Shown here: in pieces, positions 45,399 to 57,276 of the stretch
Position numbering within the stretch: position 1 is the stretch's first letter
Layout of the letters: every line of letters begins with the position of its first letter
Assembly: GCA_950097015.1 (NCBI GenBank)
Contig: CATNEN010000003.1
Location: 4,318,501 to 4,382,500, forward strand
Length of the DNA stretch: 64,000 nucleotides
Direction of reading: 5' to 3'
Origin: Macrostomum hystrix
Taxonomy: Eukaryota; Platyhelminthes; Macrostomidae
Translations under genes and position numbers: made by a program
Notes under the pieces: generated by a model
Database searches by the model: none
Seen by the model: only the letters and a program-made list of their open reading frames with translations
What the model was told of the DNA's origin: nothing

Positions 45399-48300
45399 GG
45401 CATAAAAAACGTAACTTTAAAAGCAGTGACAAAATTGCAGCAAAGCAACTTGAGATTGACACAATGGACATCTCAGACGATGACAGCGCCGCCATCAGTC
45501 ACACTGGCTCTGAAGATCCCGAAATCAGTGGCGATGATGATGGCCTGACAACTTCAGCTGCTGCAAGAGCAAAGGCTGGCTCCTCTGCTGCTGCTGCTGC
45601 TGCCTCTGACCCAGATCAGCAGCAGCAAGCTAGCCGCTTAGAATCTGCTGCTTTTCAGCTGCACCTGCCTCATTCAGAATTGTCCGACGCTGAATCTGAA
45701 CATTTTCCCGACGTCAGCACTGGCAGCGCCGCTACAAGGCGAGCTTTTCTGTCTGTTCGAAATCGTCTGCTATTAGCTTGGCTTGACGCTCCATTGAAAC
45801 AGTTGACCCTAGCCGAGGCGCACAAACAATTGGAATTAACTAGCGAAGCAGACAAGGAGCTTTGTCACCGCGTCCTAGTGTTCTTAGAAAGGCACGGTTT
45901 TGTTAATTTTGGCGTATTCGAACGATTGGAACGACCTCTGACTTGGCTGGGCGATAGAGGCAATAAAGAACCGTTTCGCGTAGTGGTGATTGGAGCCGGC
46001 ATTGCTGGCCTGGCTGCTGCTAGACAATTGGAGTACTTTGGCTGCCAGGTGAGACTGCTTTTTTGGAATCTCTGACCGATTCGGGGAAGTAGTGAAGAAC
46101 TTGCAATCGTAGAATCAATGACCCACATTCTTAGAATCGGTGACCCATTCTTAGAATCGGTGAACCACTCTTAGAATCGGTGACCCACATTCTTAGAATC
46201 GGTGACCCATTCTTAGAATCGGTGAACCACTCTTAGAATCGGTGACCCACATTCTTAGAATCGGTGACCCACATTTTTAGAATCGGTAACCCACATTCTT
46301 AGAATCGGTGACCCATTCTTAGAATCGGTAACCCACATTCTTAGAATCGGTGACCCACGTTCTTAGAATCGGTGACATACACTCACAGAATCAATGACCC
46401 ACTCGTTGACCCAACCCTCATATCATAGGTGACGGTGCTGGAGGCTCGCAGTCGTGTTGGCGGCAGAATCTGCACATTTCGCAAAGGCTCATACATAGGT
46501 GACCTAGGCGCTATGGTAATTACTGGCCTTGGCGGCAATCCTTTGACTGTGTGCTCAAAGCAGATTGACATTGAACTATTCAAACTAAAGACAAAGTGTC
46601 CCCTATTCGATGACACCGGCGCACTCATCGACTCGGAGCGGGACGCTGTGATTGAACGGGAGTTTAATCGGCTATTGGAGGCTGCCGCTTATCTCACGCA
46701 CGAGCGTCGGATTGAAGAGACACCGAATAGGCCGGACTGCGAGAAGATGAGCCTTGGCCAGGCTGTGGACTTGCTGGTTCAGATGCAGGAGCAGAGGTGT
46801 CGGGAACAGCAGCTGGTTCACCTGCAGAAGATGCTGGATTTACAGGTGGGGCTTTATTTTATCTCTTGTCTTCTCACTAATCTACTCATTTCCTAAATTC
46901 TCCCCAGTCCCTTAAAAGTTTTCCTATTTTTTTCTACAATTTTCCCCATTCTCACTACATTTCTCTCAACTATTATTTTCACGATTCTCCCTTTTTCGAA
47001 AAATTATCCCCATTCTTCCAACAATTCTCCCTTATTCTTTCAATCATTTTTGTATTTTTCCCATAATTACCTCCATTCTTCCAATAATTATCCCCTTTTT
47101 ACAATATCCCCAAATCCTTCCAATAATTATCCTCATTCCTCCAATAATATTCCACATTCTTCAAACAATTCTCCCTAATTCTTCTAATAATTCTCCGCAT
47201 TTTCCCTAATTTCTTCCCATTCTTCCCAAAATTAAACATTTTTTCAATAATTGATCAGTTCCTCACTCTCATAGGATTCGATTCCCACCTCAAACAATCC
47301 TTAATAGGATAGTCTAGCCAGCATTCTCAAAGACATGGAGACAGCCAAGGCTGAGATTGCGCGTCGTCACGCAGCTTGGCTAGCTCAGGACGCCGCGGCC
47401 GCGGCTGCAGCCTCAGCCGGCGACTCGGCTGCCAACGCCGCTAGTGGCGGCGATTCGTCCAACGCCTTCCTTCAGCTGTTCGATCGGCGTTCGAAACAGC
47501 GCGACCTGTCTCAGGCCCTGCTAGAATTTCAACGCCTCAAAGCCAAAGGCGAGGAGCTGCAGGACAGCCTTGACGCTTTGGACGCTGAGCCGCCCTCCGG
47601 TGTCTACTTGAGTACCTCCGACTTGCACATTCTCAACTGGCACAAGGCTAACTTGGAGTTTGCCAATGCTGCACCATTGAATCAGCTGTCTCTTAGGCAC
47701 TGGGATCAGGACGATGAGAATGAGTTCTCTGGCCCGCATCTCACCGTGAGAGTTTCTATATTTTTCTTGATTCATTTTTATTAAGTTTCTTCTCCAATCT
47801 CAGTTTGTCTCACCTTTCTCCCACTTCAATCTCAGTTTGTCTCACCTTTCTCCCACTTCAATCTCAGTTTGTCTCACCTTTCTCCCCCTTCAATCTCATT
47901 TAGTCTCACCTTTCTCATACTTCAATCTCAGTTTGTCTCACCTTTCTCCCACTTCAATCTCAGTTTGTCTCACCTTTCTCCCACTTCAATCTCAGTTTGT
48001 CTCACCTTTCTCCCCCTTCAATCTCATTTAGTCTCACCTTTCTCATACTCCAATCTCAGTTAGTCTCACCTTTCTATCCTATCTCACCTCCTAGGTACGC
48101 AACGGCTATTCCTGCCTGCCCGTCGCCTTGGCCGAAGGACTACTCGATCTGCGCCTCGACACCAGCGTCCAACGCATCGAATGGGACGCCGAAGGAGCCA
48201 CTGTCACATCGAAAAAAGCCAGCGAAGATGCTATTACTCAGCGGGCTGACGCGGTTGTCTGCACCCTGCCATTGGGTGTGCTCAAGCATCATCATCGAGA

Positions 48301-50242
48301 GCTGTTTAGTCCGCCTCTGCCCGATTGGAAAACTGAAGCCATCGATAGGCTGGGATTTGGCGTATTGAACAAAGTCCTATTGGCCTTCGATAAGTACTTT
48401 TGGGATCCTCAGCTAAATCTATTTGGCTACGTGCCAAATAGCGTTGACGGCCGGGGCGAGTTCTTCCTATTCTGGAGTGTCTATAAGGCGCCAGTACTTC
48501 TGGCTCTAGTCAGCGGAGAGGCTGCCGAACTCATTGAACAGGTTAGTGGGGAACTACCTCTGCGCATGATCATGTTATTATGGTGACGATCGTGGTTTCT
48601 AGGTATTTGGGATAACATAACGCGTCTGATGGCTGTGTACAACTGTTCAGTCCATGGACTGCTCGGACGCTTCACCCATCCTTAATTACCCCAGCTAATG
48701 CTGGTGCCAATTAAACAGCTGACCGTGAACTGAACTTAAATTCCAGTTAGGTCAGGAATCGAACCCCCGACTTTCAGGGCTATAAACCACTTCCCTCTGA
48801 TGCTGTTACAACTTATTACAGGTGTTTGTAATACGCAAATTTCTCTCCTTGGGCTACGATTCGATTCCCCGATTTCTCGATTCGAAGTCCAAAACTTAGG
48901 GTTCATTGGTTGTACATCTGGGGATCATGGGTTGTTCATTTTGGGATCATGGGTTGTTCATTTTGGGATCATGGGTTATTCATTTTGGGATCATGGGTTG
49001 TTCATTTTGGGATAATCGGATGTGCATTTGAGGATCATGGGATGTACATTTGGGGCTCTATATGGTATGTAGATTTAAGGATCATGGGATGTAGGTGTAT
49101 GGATCATGGGATTTAGGTGTGGGGATCATGGGATGTAGGTGTGGAGATCATGGGATATAGATTTAGGGATCATGGGATATAGGTGTGGAGATCATGGGAT
49201 ATCGATTTAGGGATCATGGGATGTACGTGTGAGGATCATGTGATATAGATTTAGGGATCATGGGATATAGGTGTGGGAATCATGGGATATCGATTTGGGG
49301 ATCATGTAATATTGGTGTGGGGATAATGGGATGTATGTGTGAGGATCATGTGATATAGATTTAGGGATCATGGGATATAGGTGTGGGAATCATGGGATAT
49401 CGATTTGGGGATCATGTAATATTGGTGTGGGGATAATGGGATGTATGTGTGAGGATCATGGGATTTAGGTGTGAGGATCATGGGATTTAGGTATGGGGAT
49501 CAATGGATCATGGGATATAGATTTAGGGACCATGGCATGTAGGTGGGGGGATAATGGGATATAGGGAAGGGGATCATGGAATGTAGGTGTGGGAATCATG
49601 GGATATAGGTTTGGGGACCATGAGATGTACATTGAAGATTATGGGATGTAGATTTAGAGATCATCGGATGTGGATTTGAGGAACAAGGAATGGAACTATG
49701 AAAAATGTTGGATTTAGAATTCAGTTTACTGACTCAAAATGTGAAAATTAATTAACAAAAAACTCCTTAAAAACAATACCTGACAGGCCTCAGACGAAGT
49801 TGTTGTGGAACGCGCTGTCACAGTTTTGGGAAAAATTTTCGGCTCTACGCCGACTCCCAAGCATTCCGTTGTCACTCGTTGGCGCTCAGATCCCTATAGT
49901 AGGGGATCTTATTCCTACGTAGCTGTTGGCGCCTCCGGAGAAGACTACGACGCTCTGGCTAGGCCCGTGACGGCAACGCCTGAGGCCGCTGACGCTGACG
50001 CCGACGCTGCTCTAGCCCGCCTGCCGGCGCGGCTGCTATTCGCCGGCGAGCACACCAATAGACAGTACCCGGCCACTGTGCATGGCGCGCTGCTCAGCGG
50101 ATTTAGAGAGTCTGGCCGAGTCTGCGACCTGTTTGGCAGCAGCTTTGGCTGCCGGGATGCTGGCAATGCCGCGGCGGCTGCGGCTGCAGAGTCGGATGGT
50201 AAAATTCTAGACCTAACAGAAGATGCTGCTGCTACAGCTTGA
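45399..50242 (+). CDS. KDM1A: KDM1A/LSD1 lysine-specific histone demethylase
   Basis: Five exons: 45399-46048, 46429-46845, 47308-47745, 48095-48541 and 49787-50242, all joining in phase 0. It is a FAD-dependent amine oxidase of chromatin that removes mono- and dimethyl groups from histone H3 Lys4, usually with a CoREST partner. From Met at 45464 it has 780 residues (human 852). Domains: acidic N-terminus, SWIRM about 57-156 ([14 protein letters not shown]...ERHGFVNFG), FAD-binding [32 protein letters not shown], the tower helices in exon 3, CTLPLGVLK, Lys573 in [16 protein letters not shown] (equivalent to human Lys661), RADP-like [15 protein letters not shown] and [19 protein letters not shown]. 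All catalytic landmarks are kept. The 45399 border follows a good acceptor (ttatcttggcattag), so an unseen upstream exon is likely. Introns 1, 3 and 4 hold minisatellites. Confidence 0.95.
46108..46400. repeat. minisatellite of about 20-22 bp in KDM1A intron 1
   Basis: Units of attcttagaatcggtgaccc with optional aca/cac, about 13 copies. It ends about 30 bp before the real acceptor, whose flank (cacagaatcaatgacccact) is a diverged unit. Confidence 0.9.
46846..47307. other. KDM1A intron 2
   Basis: CT- and AT-rich with a loose repeat of ccaataattatcc-like words (caataattctcc, aattatcccc). No true array. Donor gtgggg, acceptor ttaatag. Confidence 0.5.
47795..48085. repeat. 32-bp minisatellite in KDM1A intron 3
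   Basis: Unit of 32 bp: acttcaatctcagtttgtct plus cacctttctccc, about 9 copies. Every unit includes a pyrimidine tract followed by a cag, that is, a 3'-splice-site-like sequence. The array merges into the real polypyrimidine tract before exon 4 (acceptor at 48094). Confidence 0.93.
48621..48785 (-). mobile_element. family-A SINE in KDM1A intron 4, reverse
   Basis: Palindrome agtccatggact at about 48651, the reversed central part (taccccagctaatgctgg) and reversed B box aatcgaacccccgac at about 48757. Confidence 0.75.
48895..49690. repeat. variable 21-23-bp minisatellite in KDM1A intron 4
   Basis: Units built on ggatcatgggatgtaggtgtg, ggatcatgggatatagattta and, at the left end, ggatcatgggttgttcattttg. 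About 36 copies, more diverged than most arrays here. A block of several units (49210-49330 and 49330-49450) is itself duplicated. Confidence 0.9.
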
Positions 50243-50299
50243 ACAAATGTCTTATACATTGTAAAAAAACAATTCTCCTACAGCAACCTGTCGTCACTT

Positions 50300-50935
50300 T
50301 GAGTAAGAATTTTCCATTGTCCCATTTCCTCAGATTAATCTGACACTCATCCCATTTCCTCAGATTAATCTGACACTCATCCCAGATCCCCAGACTGATC
50401 TGACACTCATCCCAGATCCCCAGACTAAACCGACACTCATCCCAGATCCCCAGACTGATCTGACACTCATCCCAGATCCCCAGACTAAACCGACACTCAT
50501 CCCAGATCCTCAGACTACTCTGACACTCATCCCATTTCCTCAGATTAATCTGACACTCATCCCAGATCCTCAGACTGATCTGACACTCATCCCAGATCCT
50601 CAGACTGATCTGACACTCATCCCAGATCCTCAGACTGATCTGACACTCATCCCAGATCCCCAGACTAAAACCGACACTCATCCCAGATCCTCAGACTGAT
50701 CTGACACTCATCCCAGATCCCCAGACTAAAACCGACACTCATCCCAGATCCTCAGACTGATCTGATACTCATCCCAGATCCCAAGACTAATCTGACACTC
50801 ATCCCAGATCCTCAGACTGATCTGACACTCATCCCAGATCCCCAGACTGATCTGACACTCATCCCAGATCCTCAGACTGATCTGACACTCATCCCAGATC
50901 CCCAGACTGATCTGACACTCATCCCAGATCCACTT
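50300..50935. repeat. 30-bp minisatellite downstream of KDM1A
   Basis: Unit of 30 bp: cccagatcctcagactgatc plus tgacactcat, about 21 copies, starting about 60 bp after the KDM1A stop. The same unit family reappears in POLB intron 1 (53338-53900). Confidence 0.95.
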
Positions 50936-51474
50936 AGAAGTCACCCTCTTACTTAAGTAGTGCTCTTTCGTTACTTTGTTACTTCGTTAACTTGCATTAT
51001 GTTATATACTTTAGTCGCTTGTTTATAAGTAAGTATTCTCAATTATATGTTAATAAGACTTTAATTTGTCTTAATAATGTAGTGTAATCTTATTCCATAA
51101 TCTTGTTTATTATTTTACAGTTTTTTCGTTAACTTATATCGTAGGCATCTTGTCTTTATAGGTAAAAAATAGGCAACTACTTGCTTTTTGTGCATTTTAA
51201 AGTATTTAACAGTCATTAAAGCTAAAACTATAATTATTAATAGTGTAATTAGCAGTTCATAACAATTGTTTGTTGTACAATCTTGTTTTCCCGGTTTTCT
51301 GTTAAATCTTTCGTACTTTAGTGTTTGCGTGTTTTAATAAACTGATTCTCTGTTATTGGGCAATAAAATGTGTACGAGTGCTTTTATGTCTGTTAAAAGA
51401 TTCGTTGATAAACTTTGTCCTCATTTTCCATAGATAATCATGGTCTCCATTTATAGCTATTGTGAATTACAGAG
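50936..51474. other. AT-rich spacer downstream of KDM1A
   Basis: Possible poly(A) signals aataaa at about 51335 and 51362. No gene is recognised. Confidence 0.4.
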
Positions 51475-52062
51475 AGAATTACCAAGAAACCCCCCATACT
51501 GTATTTCCAAGAAACCCCAGTGCTGAAATTCTAAGAAACCCTAATACTGGATTTCCAAGAAACCCTAATACTGGATTTCCAAGAAACCCCAGTGCTGGAT
51601 TTCTAAGAAACCCTAATACTGGATTTCCAAGAAACCCTAATACTGGATTTCCAAGAAACCCCAGTGCTGGATGTCTAAGAAACCATATGGATTTCTAAGA
51701 AACCCTAATACTGGATTTCCAGGATACCCCAATTCTGGATTTCCAAGAAACCCTAATACTGGATTTTCAAGAAACCACAGTGCTGGATTTCTAAGAAACA
51801 TTAATACTGGATTTCTAAGAAACCCTAATACTGGATTTCCAGGATACCCAAATTCTGGATTTCCAAGAAACCCTAATACTGGATTTTCAAGAAACCACAG
51901 TGCTGGATTTCTAAGAAACCCTAATACTGGATTTCTAAGAAACCCTAATACTGGATTTCTAAGAAACCCTAATACTGGATTTCCAGGATACCCCAATTCT
52001 GGATTTCCAAGAAACCCTAATACTGGATTTCCAAGATACCCCAATTCTATTTTTCCAAGAAA
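51475..52062. repeat. 24-bp minisatellite
   Basis: Unit of 24 bp: aagaaaccctaatactggat plus ttcc, about 24 copies with variants (cccagtgctg, ataccccaattctg). Open on both strands (the plus strand reads RNPNTGFP); I do not regard it as coding. It lies upstream of the exon at 52351. Confidence 0.93.
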
Positions 52063-52350
52063 ACGCCAATTAAGTTTATTCAAAGAAATTGTCATAAAAA
52101 ATTTCTTGGAAACGCCCACATTTGATTTTCTAGAAATCCCATTAAAGAGTTTCTCAGAAATTCTATACAGGTTTGTACAGAAAGTTGCCGTGCTAAATCT
52201 CTCTAAGATTTTCTTACTAGATTTACAGATTCCCATTTTCCCATTCCCATTTGAAATGTCAAGTTTGAATCTCAAAGTAATGGCAATATCCTGAATAATG
52301 ATTTCTTTAATCACTCAGCAAATAAAACTGGCATCCCGCAGCATCTCAGT

Positions 52351-52692
52351 CTGAGCCTACTGGGCCGTTTTGTGCCCCGCACATCAGTGCCCGGCTCCCT
52401 TTTCGCCGGCAAGCGTCGAGTTATTGCTCGGTTAACGAACGCCAGAAAGTCGGCCACAGTCAACGAGCTGCTAGTTCAACGGGAAAATTTGCGCCACCTA
52501 TCTGTTCAATACCTTAATAGACAAGAGGAGAGAAGCTATGCTCAACATTTGCGAGATTCTGAGCTTCGCAGAGAGGAGGACGAACTCTACTCAGTCTACG
52601 CTGAGCATTTTCGGCGGGCCTATCCCAGCCGATCGTTAGGTGACGAGTGCAGGCGCACTTTTTTGCGCTGCCAGAACTGGGAAAGAAATTGA
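52351..52692 (+). CDS. terminal exon of an unrecognised gene
   Basis: An open frame entered through an apparent acceptor (catcccgcag) and ending at TGA 52690-52692; it has no in-frame ATG near its start, so it is a 3' exon. The roughly 113 residues are charged and helical (VNELLVQRENLRHLSVQYLN, then RREEDELYSVYAEHFRRAYP), ending LGDECRRTFLRCQNWERN, suggesting a coiled-coil-like C-terminus. An aataaa at about 52715 gives a plausible poly(A) signal. Codon composition and GC content match neighbouring genes rather than the arrays. I do not recognise the family and could not find its upstream exon; the 24-bp array lies in what would be its intron. Confidence 0.5.
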   Translation: MSLLGRFVPRTSVPGSLFAGKRRVIARLTNARKSATVNELLVQRENLRHLSVQYLNRQEERSYAQHLRDSELRREEDELYSVYAEHFRRAYPSRSLGDECRRTFLRCQNWERN

Positions 52693-52714
52693 TTGCTATT
52701 TTTAGAATATTTAG

Positions 52715-52720
52715 AATAAA
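52715..52720 (+). terminator. poly(A) signal candidate
   Basis: aataaa 23 bases after the stop codon of the exon at 52351-52692. Confidence 0.45.
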
Positions 52721-53206
52721 TAAATACCGTTCTTGCAAAGTACGCTGCATTAGAAATGTACTTTTCTAGCGAGAATTGCACTTTTAGTGTCTACAAAGTA
52801 CTACAAGTGAACTTGTCTACACTATTTGAATAATTTGTGTACTTGCAAAGTGTGCGAGATTGTTGTGTACTTTAGTGTGCACTTCTGGTTTTATGTACTT
52901 TAAGAGCAAAAGTGCACTGAATGGTTCAACTTTGTTCGATCTTTAAAAATCTGCTTATTTAGCAACTTAGCTTGTGTTGCATATTTTGCATTAAACTACT
53001 AGTAAATAAATTTCTAGCATTAAACTGTTACATGTTATAATTGTTGGTCAACTTTTGTTAATTATAAAACCAGGCAGAACTGTTCTTCTTATTTATTTAG
53101 TTGTCAAGTATCTAATTATTTTGACAATAAACTTTAATTTTATATGTAATACACAAATTTCAGCCTTAAAATACACGTTTGCCAATAAATCCTCATTGGC
53201 TTCAGA

Positions 53207-56200
53207 ATGACAAGCAAACGCAAGCAACCCGACCTCGGCACCGATGCAGCAGATGAGTCTACTAATGCTAAGATTGCAAAAATCATGATTGGTAAGTTAA
53301 TAGGAATATATACTTTCCAGTTAGGTCTGTTTTAGATCTTCCCAGATCCTCAGACTGATCTGACACTTTCCAGATCCTCAGACTGATCTGACACTTTCCA
53401 GATCCTCAGACTGATCTGACACTCATCCCAGATCCTCAGACTGATCTGACACTCATCCCAGATCCTCAGACTGATCTGACACTTTCCAGATCCTCAGACT
53501 GATCTGACACTCATCCCAGATCCCCAGACTGATCTGACACTTTCCAGATCCTCAGACTGATCTGACACTTTCCAGATCCTCAAACTGATCTGACACTTTC
53601 CAGATCCTCAAACTGATCTGACACTTTCCAGATCCTCAAACTGATCTGACACTTTCCAGATCCTCAAACTGATCTGACACTTTCCAGATCCTCAGACTGA
53701 TCTGACACTTTCCAGATCCTCAGGCTGATCTGACACTTTCTAGATCCTCAGACTGATCAGACACTTTCCAGATCCTCAAACTGATCTGACACTTTCCAGA
53801 TCCTCAAACTGATCTGACACTTTCCAGATCCTCAGACTGATCTGACACTTTCCAGATCCTCAGACTAATCTGACACTTTCCAGATCCTTAGACTGATCCG
53901 ATTTTTTTAATGATCATCTTAAATAATCAATTTTTTTAAGTCCTTAGAATTATCTGACACTTGCCAAATTTCAGAGCTGTCAAACTACGAAAAGAACAAG
54001 AACCGAAATCTATTTAAATTCAAAGCCTACCGCAAAGCTGCCGACATTATTAAGACTCATCCTACTCCGATCACTAGCGGAAAGGAGGCCAAACGGATGG
54101 TCAGTTAGGATCATAATCCTTAAAGTTTCTCAGGTTTTGAAGGCTACCGAATCTCACAGAAAGACAATTCCTAATTTTAGAACGGTATTGGCGAAAAAAT
54201 TGCAAAGAAAATCGACGAAATTCTGGCCACCGGATCGCTTAAGAAGTTGTGCGACGTCAAGCAAGACGCCGAAGCTAATAGCATCAACGAGCTGACTAAA
54301 ATTAGCGGAGTCGGGTGAGCGATTTGAGATTATCTCTCGCAGATTTTTCTCCTAAGTTTCTAAGAAATCTAATTTTGAATAACCGTGAAATTCCAGACCA
54401 GCTTTAGCCAAGAAACTGTACAGCGAGGGCATCAAATCTATTGAAGATCTGCGGCAGCATCAGAACAAGCTTAATCATCATCAGAAAATCGGATTAAAGT
54501 AAGTTAAAATCTGTTCAGTCCATGGACTTCTGGGGGGACGCTGAATCGCTGAATATCTCGCCGATGCTGGCTCGTACGGCTTTGAAAGTTAGTTCATTGC
54601 AAAGGGCTGAAAATTTAGATTTATGTGGTGGACTTTCACGAAAATTGGCTTGGTGGATTGAAGCTAATCAGTGTTGATTGTCTTGCAAAAGGACGCAGAT
54701 TGTTCCAGTTGAGTCGGGAATCGAACCCCTGACCTTTAATTCGTGATTCCGACGCTCTAAGCTCTAGGCTACAACCTCCACTTATTCTCCGCCTAAAATC
54801 CCTTTTAAATCTTACTCAATACTCACTCTCTAATATATCAGATACTTCGACGACCTCGAGCTTCGCATTCCTCGCTCGGAAATGGCCCAACTAGAAGAGC
54901 TTGTACTCGCCGAGGCCAAGAAGGTCGACCCGGATCTTGTGGCGACAGCCTGCGGCAGTTATCGACGCGGGGCGCCCACCAGCGGCGATATTGACTTCTT
55001 GGTAACGCACCAAACATTCACCGACGAGGTTAGAGCCAAGAAAGCCAAAGCTAAGGATCGAAAGAAGTGCAATCATTTGGATCAGCTGATTACCAGACTG
55101 AAGAATTGCGGCTTTATTACCGACGTTATCTCGCACGGTCAGCTTAAGTTTATGGTATGTTCTTATTGCTCCCTAGTCCTACTTTAATTGGCCTGTAGCC
55201 TCATTCACCCCTAGACTAGTTTTCATCGGCCTAAAGCCTCGCACACCCCTAGATTAGTTTTGATTGGCTAGAAGCCTCGCACACCCCTAGATTAGTTTTT
55301 ATTGGCTAGAAGCCTCGCACACCCCTAGACTAGTTTTCATTGGCTAGAAGCCTCGCACACCCCTAGATTAGTTTTGCTTGGCTAGAAGCCTCGCACACCC
55401 CTAGATTAGTTTTGATTGGCTAGAAGCCTCGCACACCCCTAGATTAGTTTTGATTGGCTAGAAGCCTCGCACACCCCTAGACTAGTTTTCATTGGCCTAA
55501 AGCCTCGCACACCCCTAGACTAGTTTTCATTGGCCTAAAGCCTCGCACACCCCTAGACTAGTTTTGATTGGCTAGAAGCCTCGCACACCCCTAGACTAGT
55601 TTTGATTGGCTAGAAGCCTCGCACACCCCTAGACTAGTTTTCATTGGCTAGAAGCCTCGCACACCCCTAGATTAGTTTTCATTGGCTAGAAGCCTCGCAC
55701 ACCCCTAGACTAGTTTTGATTGGCTAGAAGCCTCGCACACCCCTAGACTAGTTTTGATTGGCTAGAAGCCTCGCACACCCCTAGACTAGTTTTCATTGGC
55801 TAGAAGCCTCGCACACCCCTAGATTAGTTTTCATTGGCTAGAAGCCTCGCACACCCCTAGACTAGTTTTGATTGGCTAGAAGCCTCGCACACCCCTAGAC
55901 TAGTTTTCATTGGCTAGAAGCCTCGCACACCCCTAGACTAGTTTTCATTGGCCTAAAGCCTCGCACACCCCTAGACTAGTTTTGATTGGCTAGAAGCCTC
56001 GCACACCCCTAGACTAGTTTTCATTGGCTAGAAGCCTCGCACACCCCTAGATTAGTTTTCATTGGCTAGAAGCCTCGCACACCCCTAGACTAGTTTTCAT
56101 TGGCCTGAAGCCTCACACACCCCTAGACTAGTTTTCATTGGCCTAAAGCCTCGCACACCCCTAGACTAGTTTTCATTGGCCTAAAGCCTCGCACACCCCT

Positions 56201-56633
56201 AGACTAGTTTTCATTGGCCTGAAGCCTCGCACACCCCCTAGACTAGTTTTAATTGGCAGTCGCCTTACCACTAGGCGTGTTTTGATTGGCTGATTGTCTC
56301 ACATGCTCGTAGCTTAATATTCATTGATCATAAAACTTTACGTTTTAGGGCATATGCAAGCTGTCGTCCTCACCACATCATCGCCGCATCGATTTTCAAC
56401 TAATCCCATTCGAACAATACTACTGCGGCCTGATTCATTTCACTGGCAGTGATCTATTCAACATCTATCTTAGAGGGGAAGCGCATAAGCAGGGCTTCAT
56501 CTTGAACGAGTACAGTCTCCGGCCTTTGGGTAGTACGGGGGTGCCCGGCGAGCCACTGCCTGTCACTTCTGAAGAGGACGTGTTCGACTATTTGGGTCTC
56601 GATTATAAGGAGCCCACTGATAGAACGCACTGA
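53207..56633 (+). CDS. POLB: DNA polymerase beta
   Basis: Six exons: 53207-53291, 53975-54099, 54181-54314, 54397-54498, 54842-55154 and 56349-56633, all in phase, giving 347 residues (human 335). It fills single-nucleotide gaps in base-excision repair and removes the 5'-deoxyribose phosphate. The N-terminus MTSKRKQPD resembles human. The lyase domain has [18 protein letters not shown]; Lys80 matches the Schiff-base Lys72. HhH segment ISGVGPALAKKL. Palm: [20 protein letters not shown] with Asp198 and Asp200, and HRRIDFQL with Asp268, the full catalytic triad. Then [15 protein letters not shown] and [18 protein letters not shown]. Odd point: the Tyr-Phe pair that contacts the incoming sugar (human 271-272) is His283-Phe284 here. 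Introns 1 and 5 are mostly minisatellite; intron 4 has a SINE. Confidence 0.96.
53338..53900. repeat. 28-30-bp minisatellite in POLB intron 1
   Basis: Unit ccagatcctcagactgatct plus gacacttt (or gacactcatc), about 20 copies. It is clearly the same family as the array at 50300-50935. The sequence just before exon 2 (ccttagaattatctgacact...tttcag) resembles one diverged unit. Confidence 0.94.
54509..54780 (-). mobile_element. family-A SINE in POLB intron 4, reverse
   Basis: Palindrome-like agtccatggact at about 54515, reversed B box gaatcgaacccctgac at about 54719 and reversed A box. The middle is diverged (gctgaatatctcgccgatgc). Confidence 0.75.
55178..56262. repeat. 38-bp minisatellite in POLB intron 5
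   Basis: Unit of 38 bp: ttttgattggctagaagcct plus cgcacacccctagactag, about 28 copies with gat/cat, gctaga/cctaaa and actag/attag variants. It begins about 25 bp after the exon 5 donor and fills most of the intron. Confidence 0.95.
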
Positions 56634-57276
56634 CATTCTTATAAGAATCTTTGACGATATAAAGCCATGAACTTTGCTTCTTAAACAAGCAACAAAATTA
56701 TGGCACAAATCATTATTATCTTTTCTACTCACACATGGTAAGTAGTATGCTGTGTATAAAATAGTACATTTTCAGCAAAATATTCTTCAAGCTGTGATTT
56801 TTTATAAATAATGGCCAGCTTCTAACCATTTTTTTACCTTATTCTTATTTTGAAATAAACTTACGTAATACTTTTTATTTTTGACCACAGTTTTCTATAC
56901 AATATTTATATAATAAAAATTATATTTGATCATCTTTAAATACTGACTTATTAACCATCTAACATGGAAATCTATATTTATGCTTGTATTTTAAAGCATT
57001 TGCATAACAGATCAGTGCGCGTGTCTTTTGTGAAATAGATTTATAAACTGCTAGGCATATGCTAGCTAAAATAGTACCTAGTATCTGGGCTTACATTCAG
57101 AGCTACATCTGTTTGCGCTACAGGACGCACTTTTGGAAGACGCGTAGATACTGAACTGAGATTTAAGATTTGAGATCTACTAAATTATTTTTCTTGGCAT
57201 ACATTTCTCAGGTAACCAAAAATTGTCCCAATTAATCAGGAAGCAACAGTTATATGCACTGTAACATCACTACATA
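56634..57276. other. spacer between convergent POLB and the ankyrin gene
   Basis: The two genes end toward each other here. aataaa at 56862 and 56912 could serve POLB. No other feature is seen. Confidence 0.5.

Noticed and set aside
51462-52314. Frames of 207 and 225 codons with RNPNTGFP or GNPVLGFL repeats
   Set aside because: They come from the 24-bp minisatellite upstream of the exon at 52351; both strands are open.
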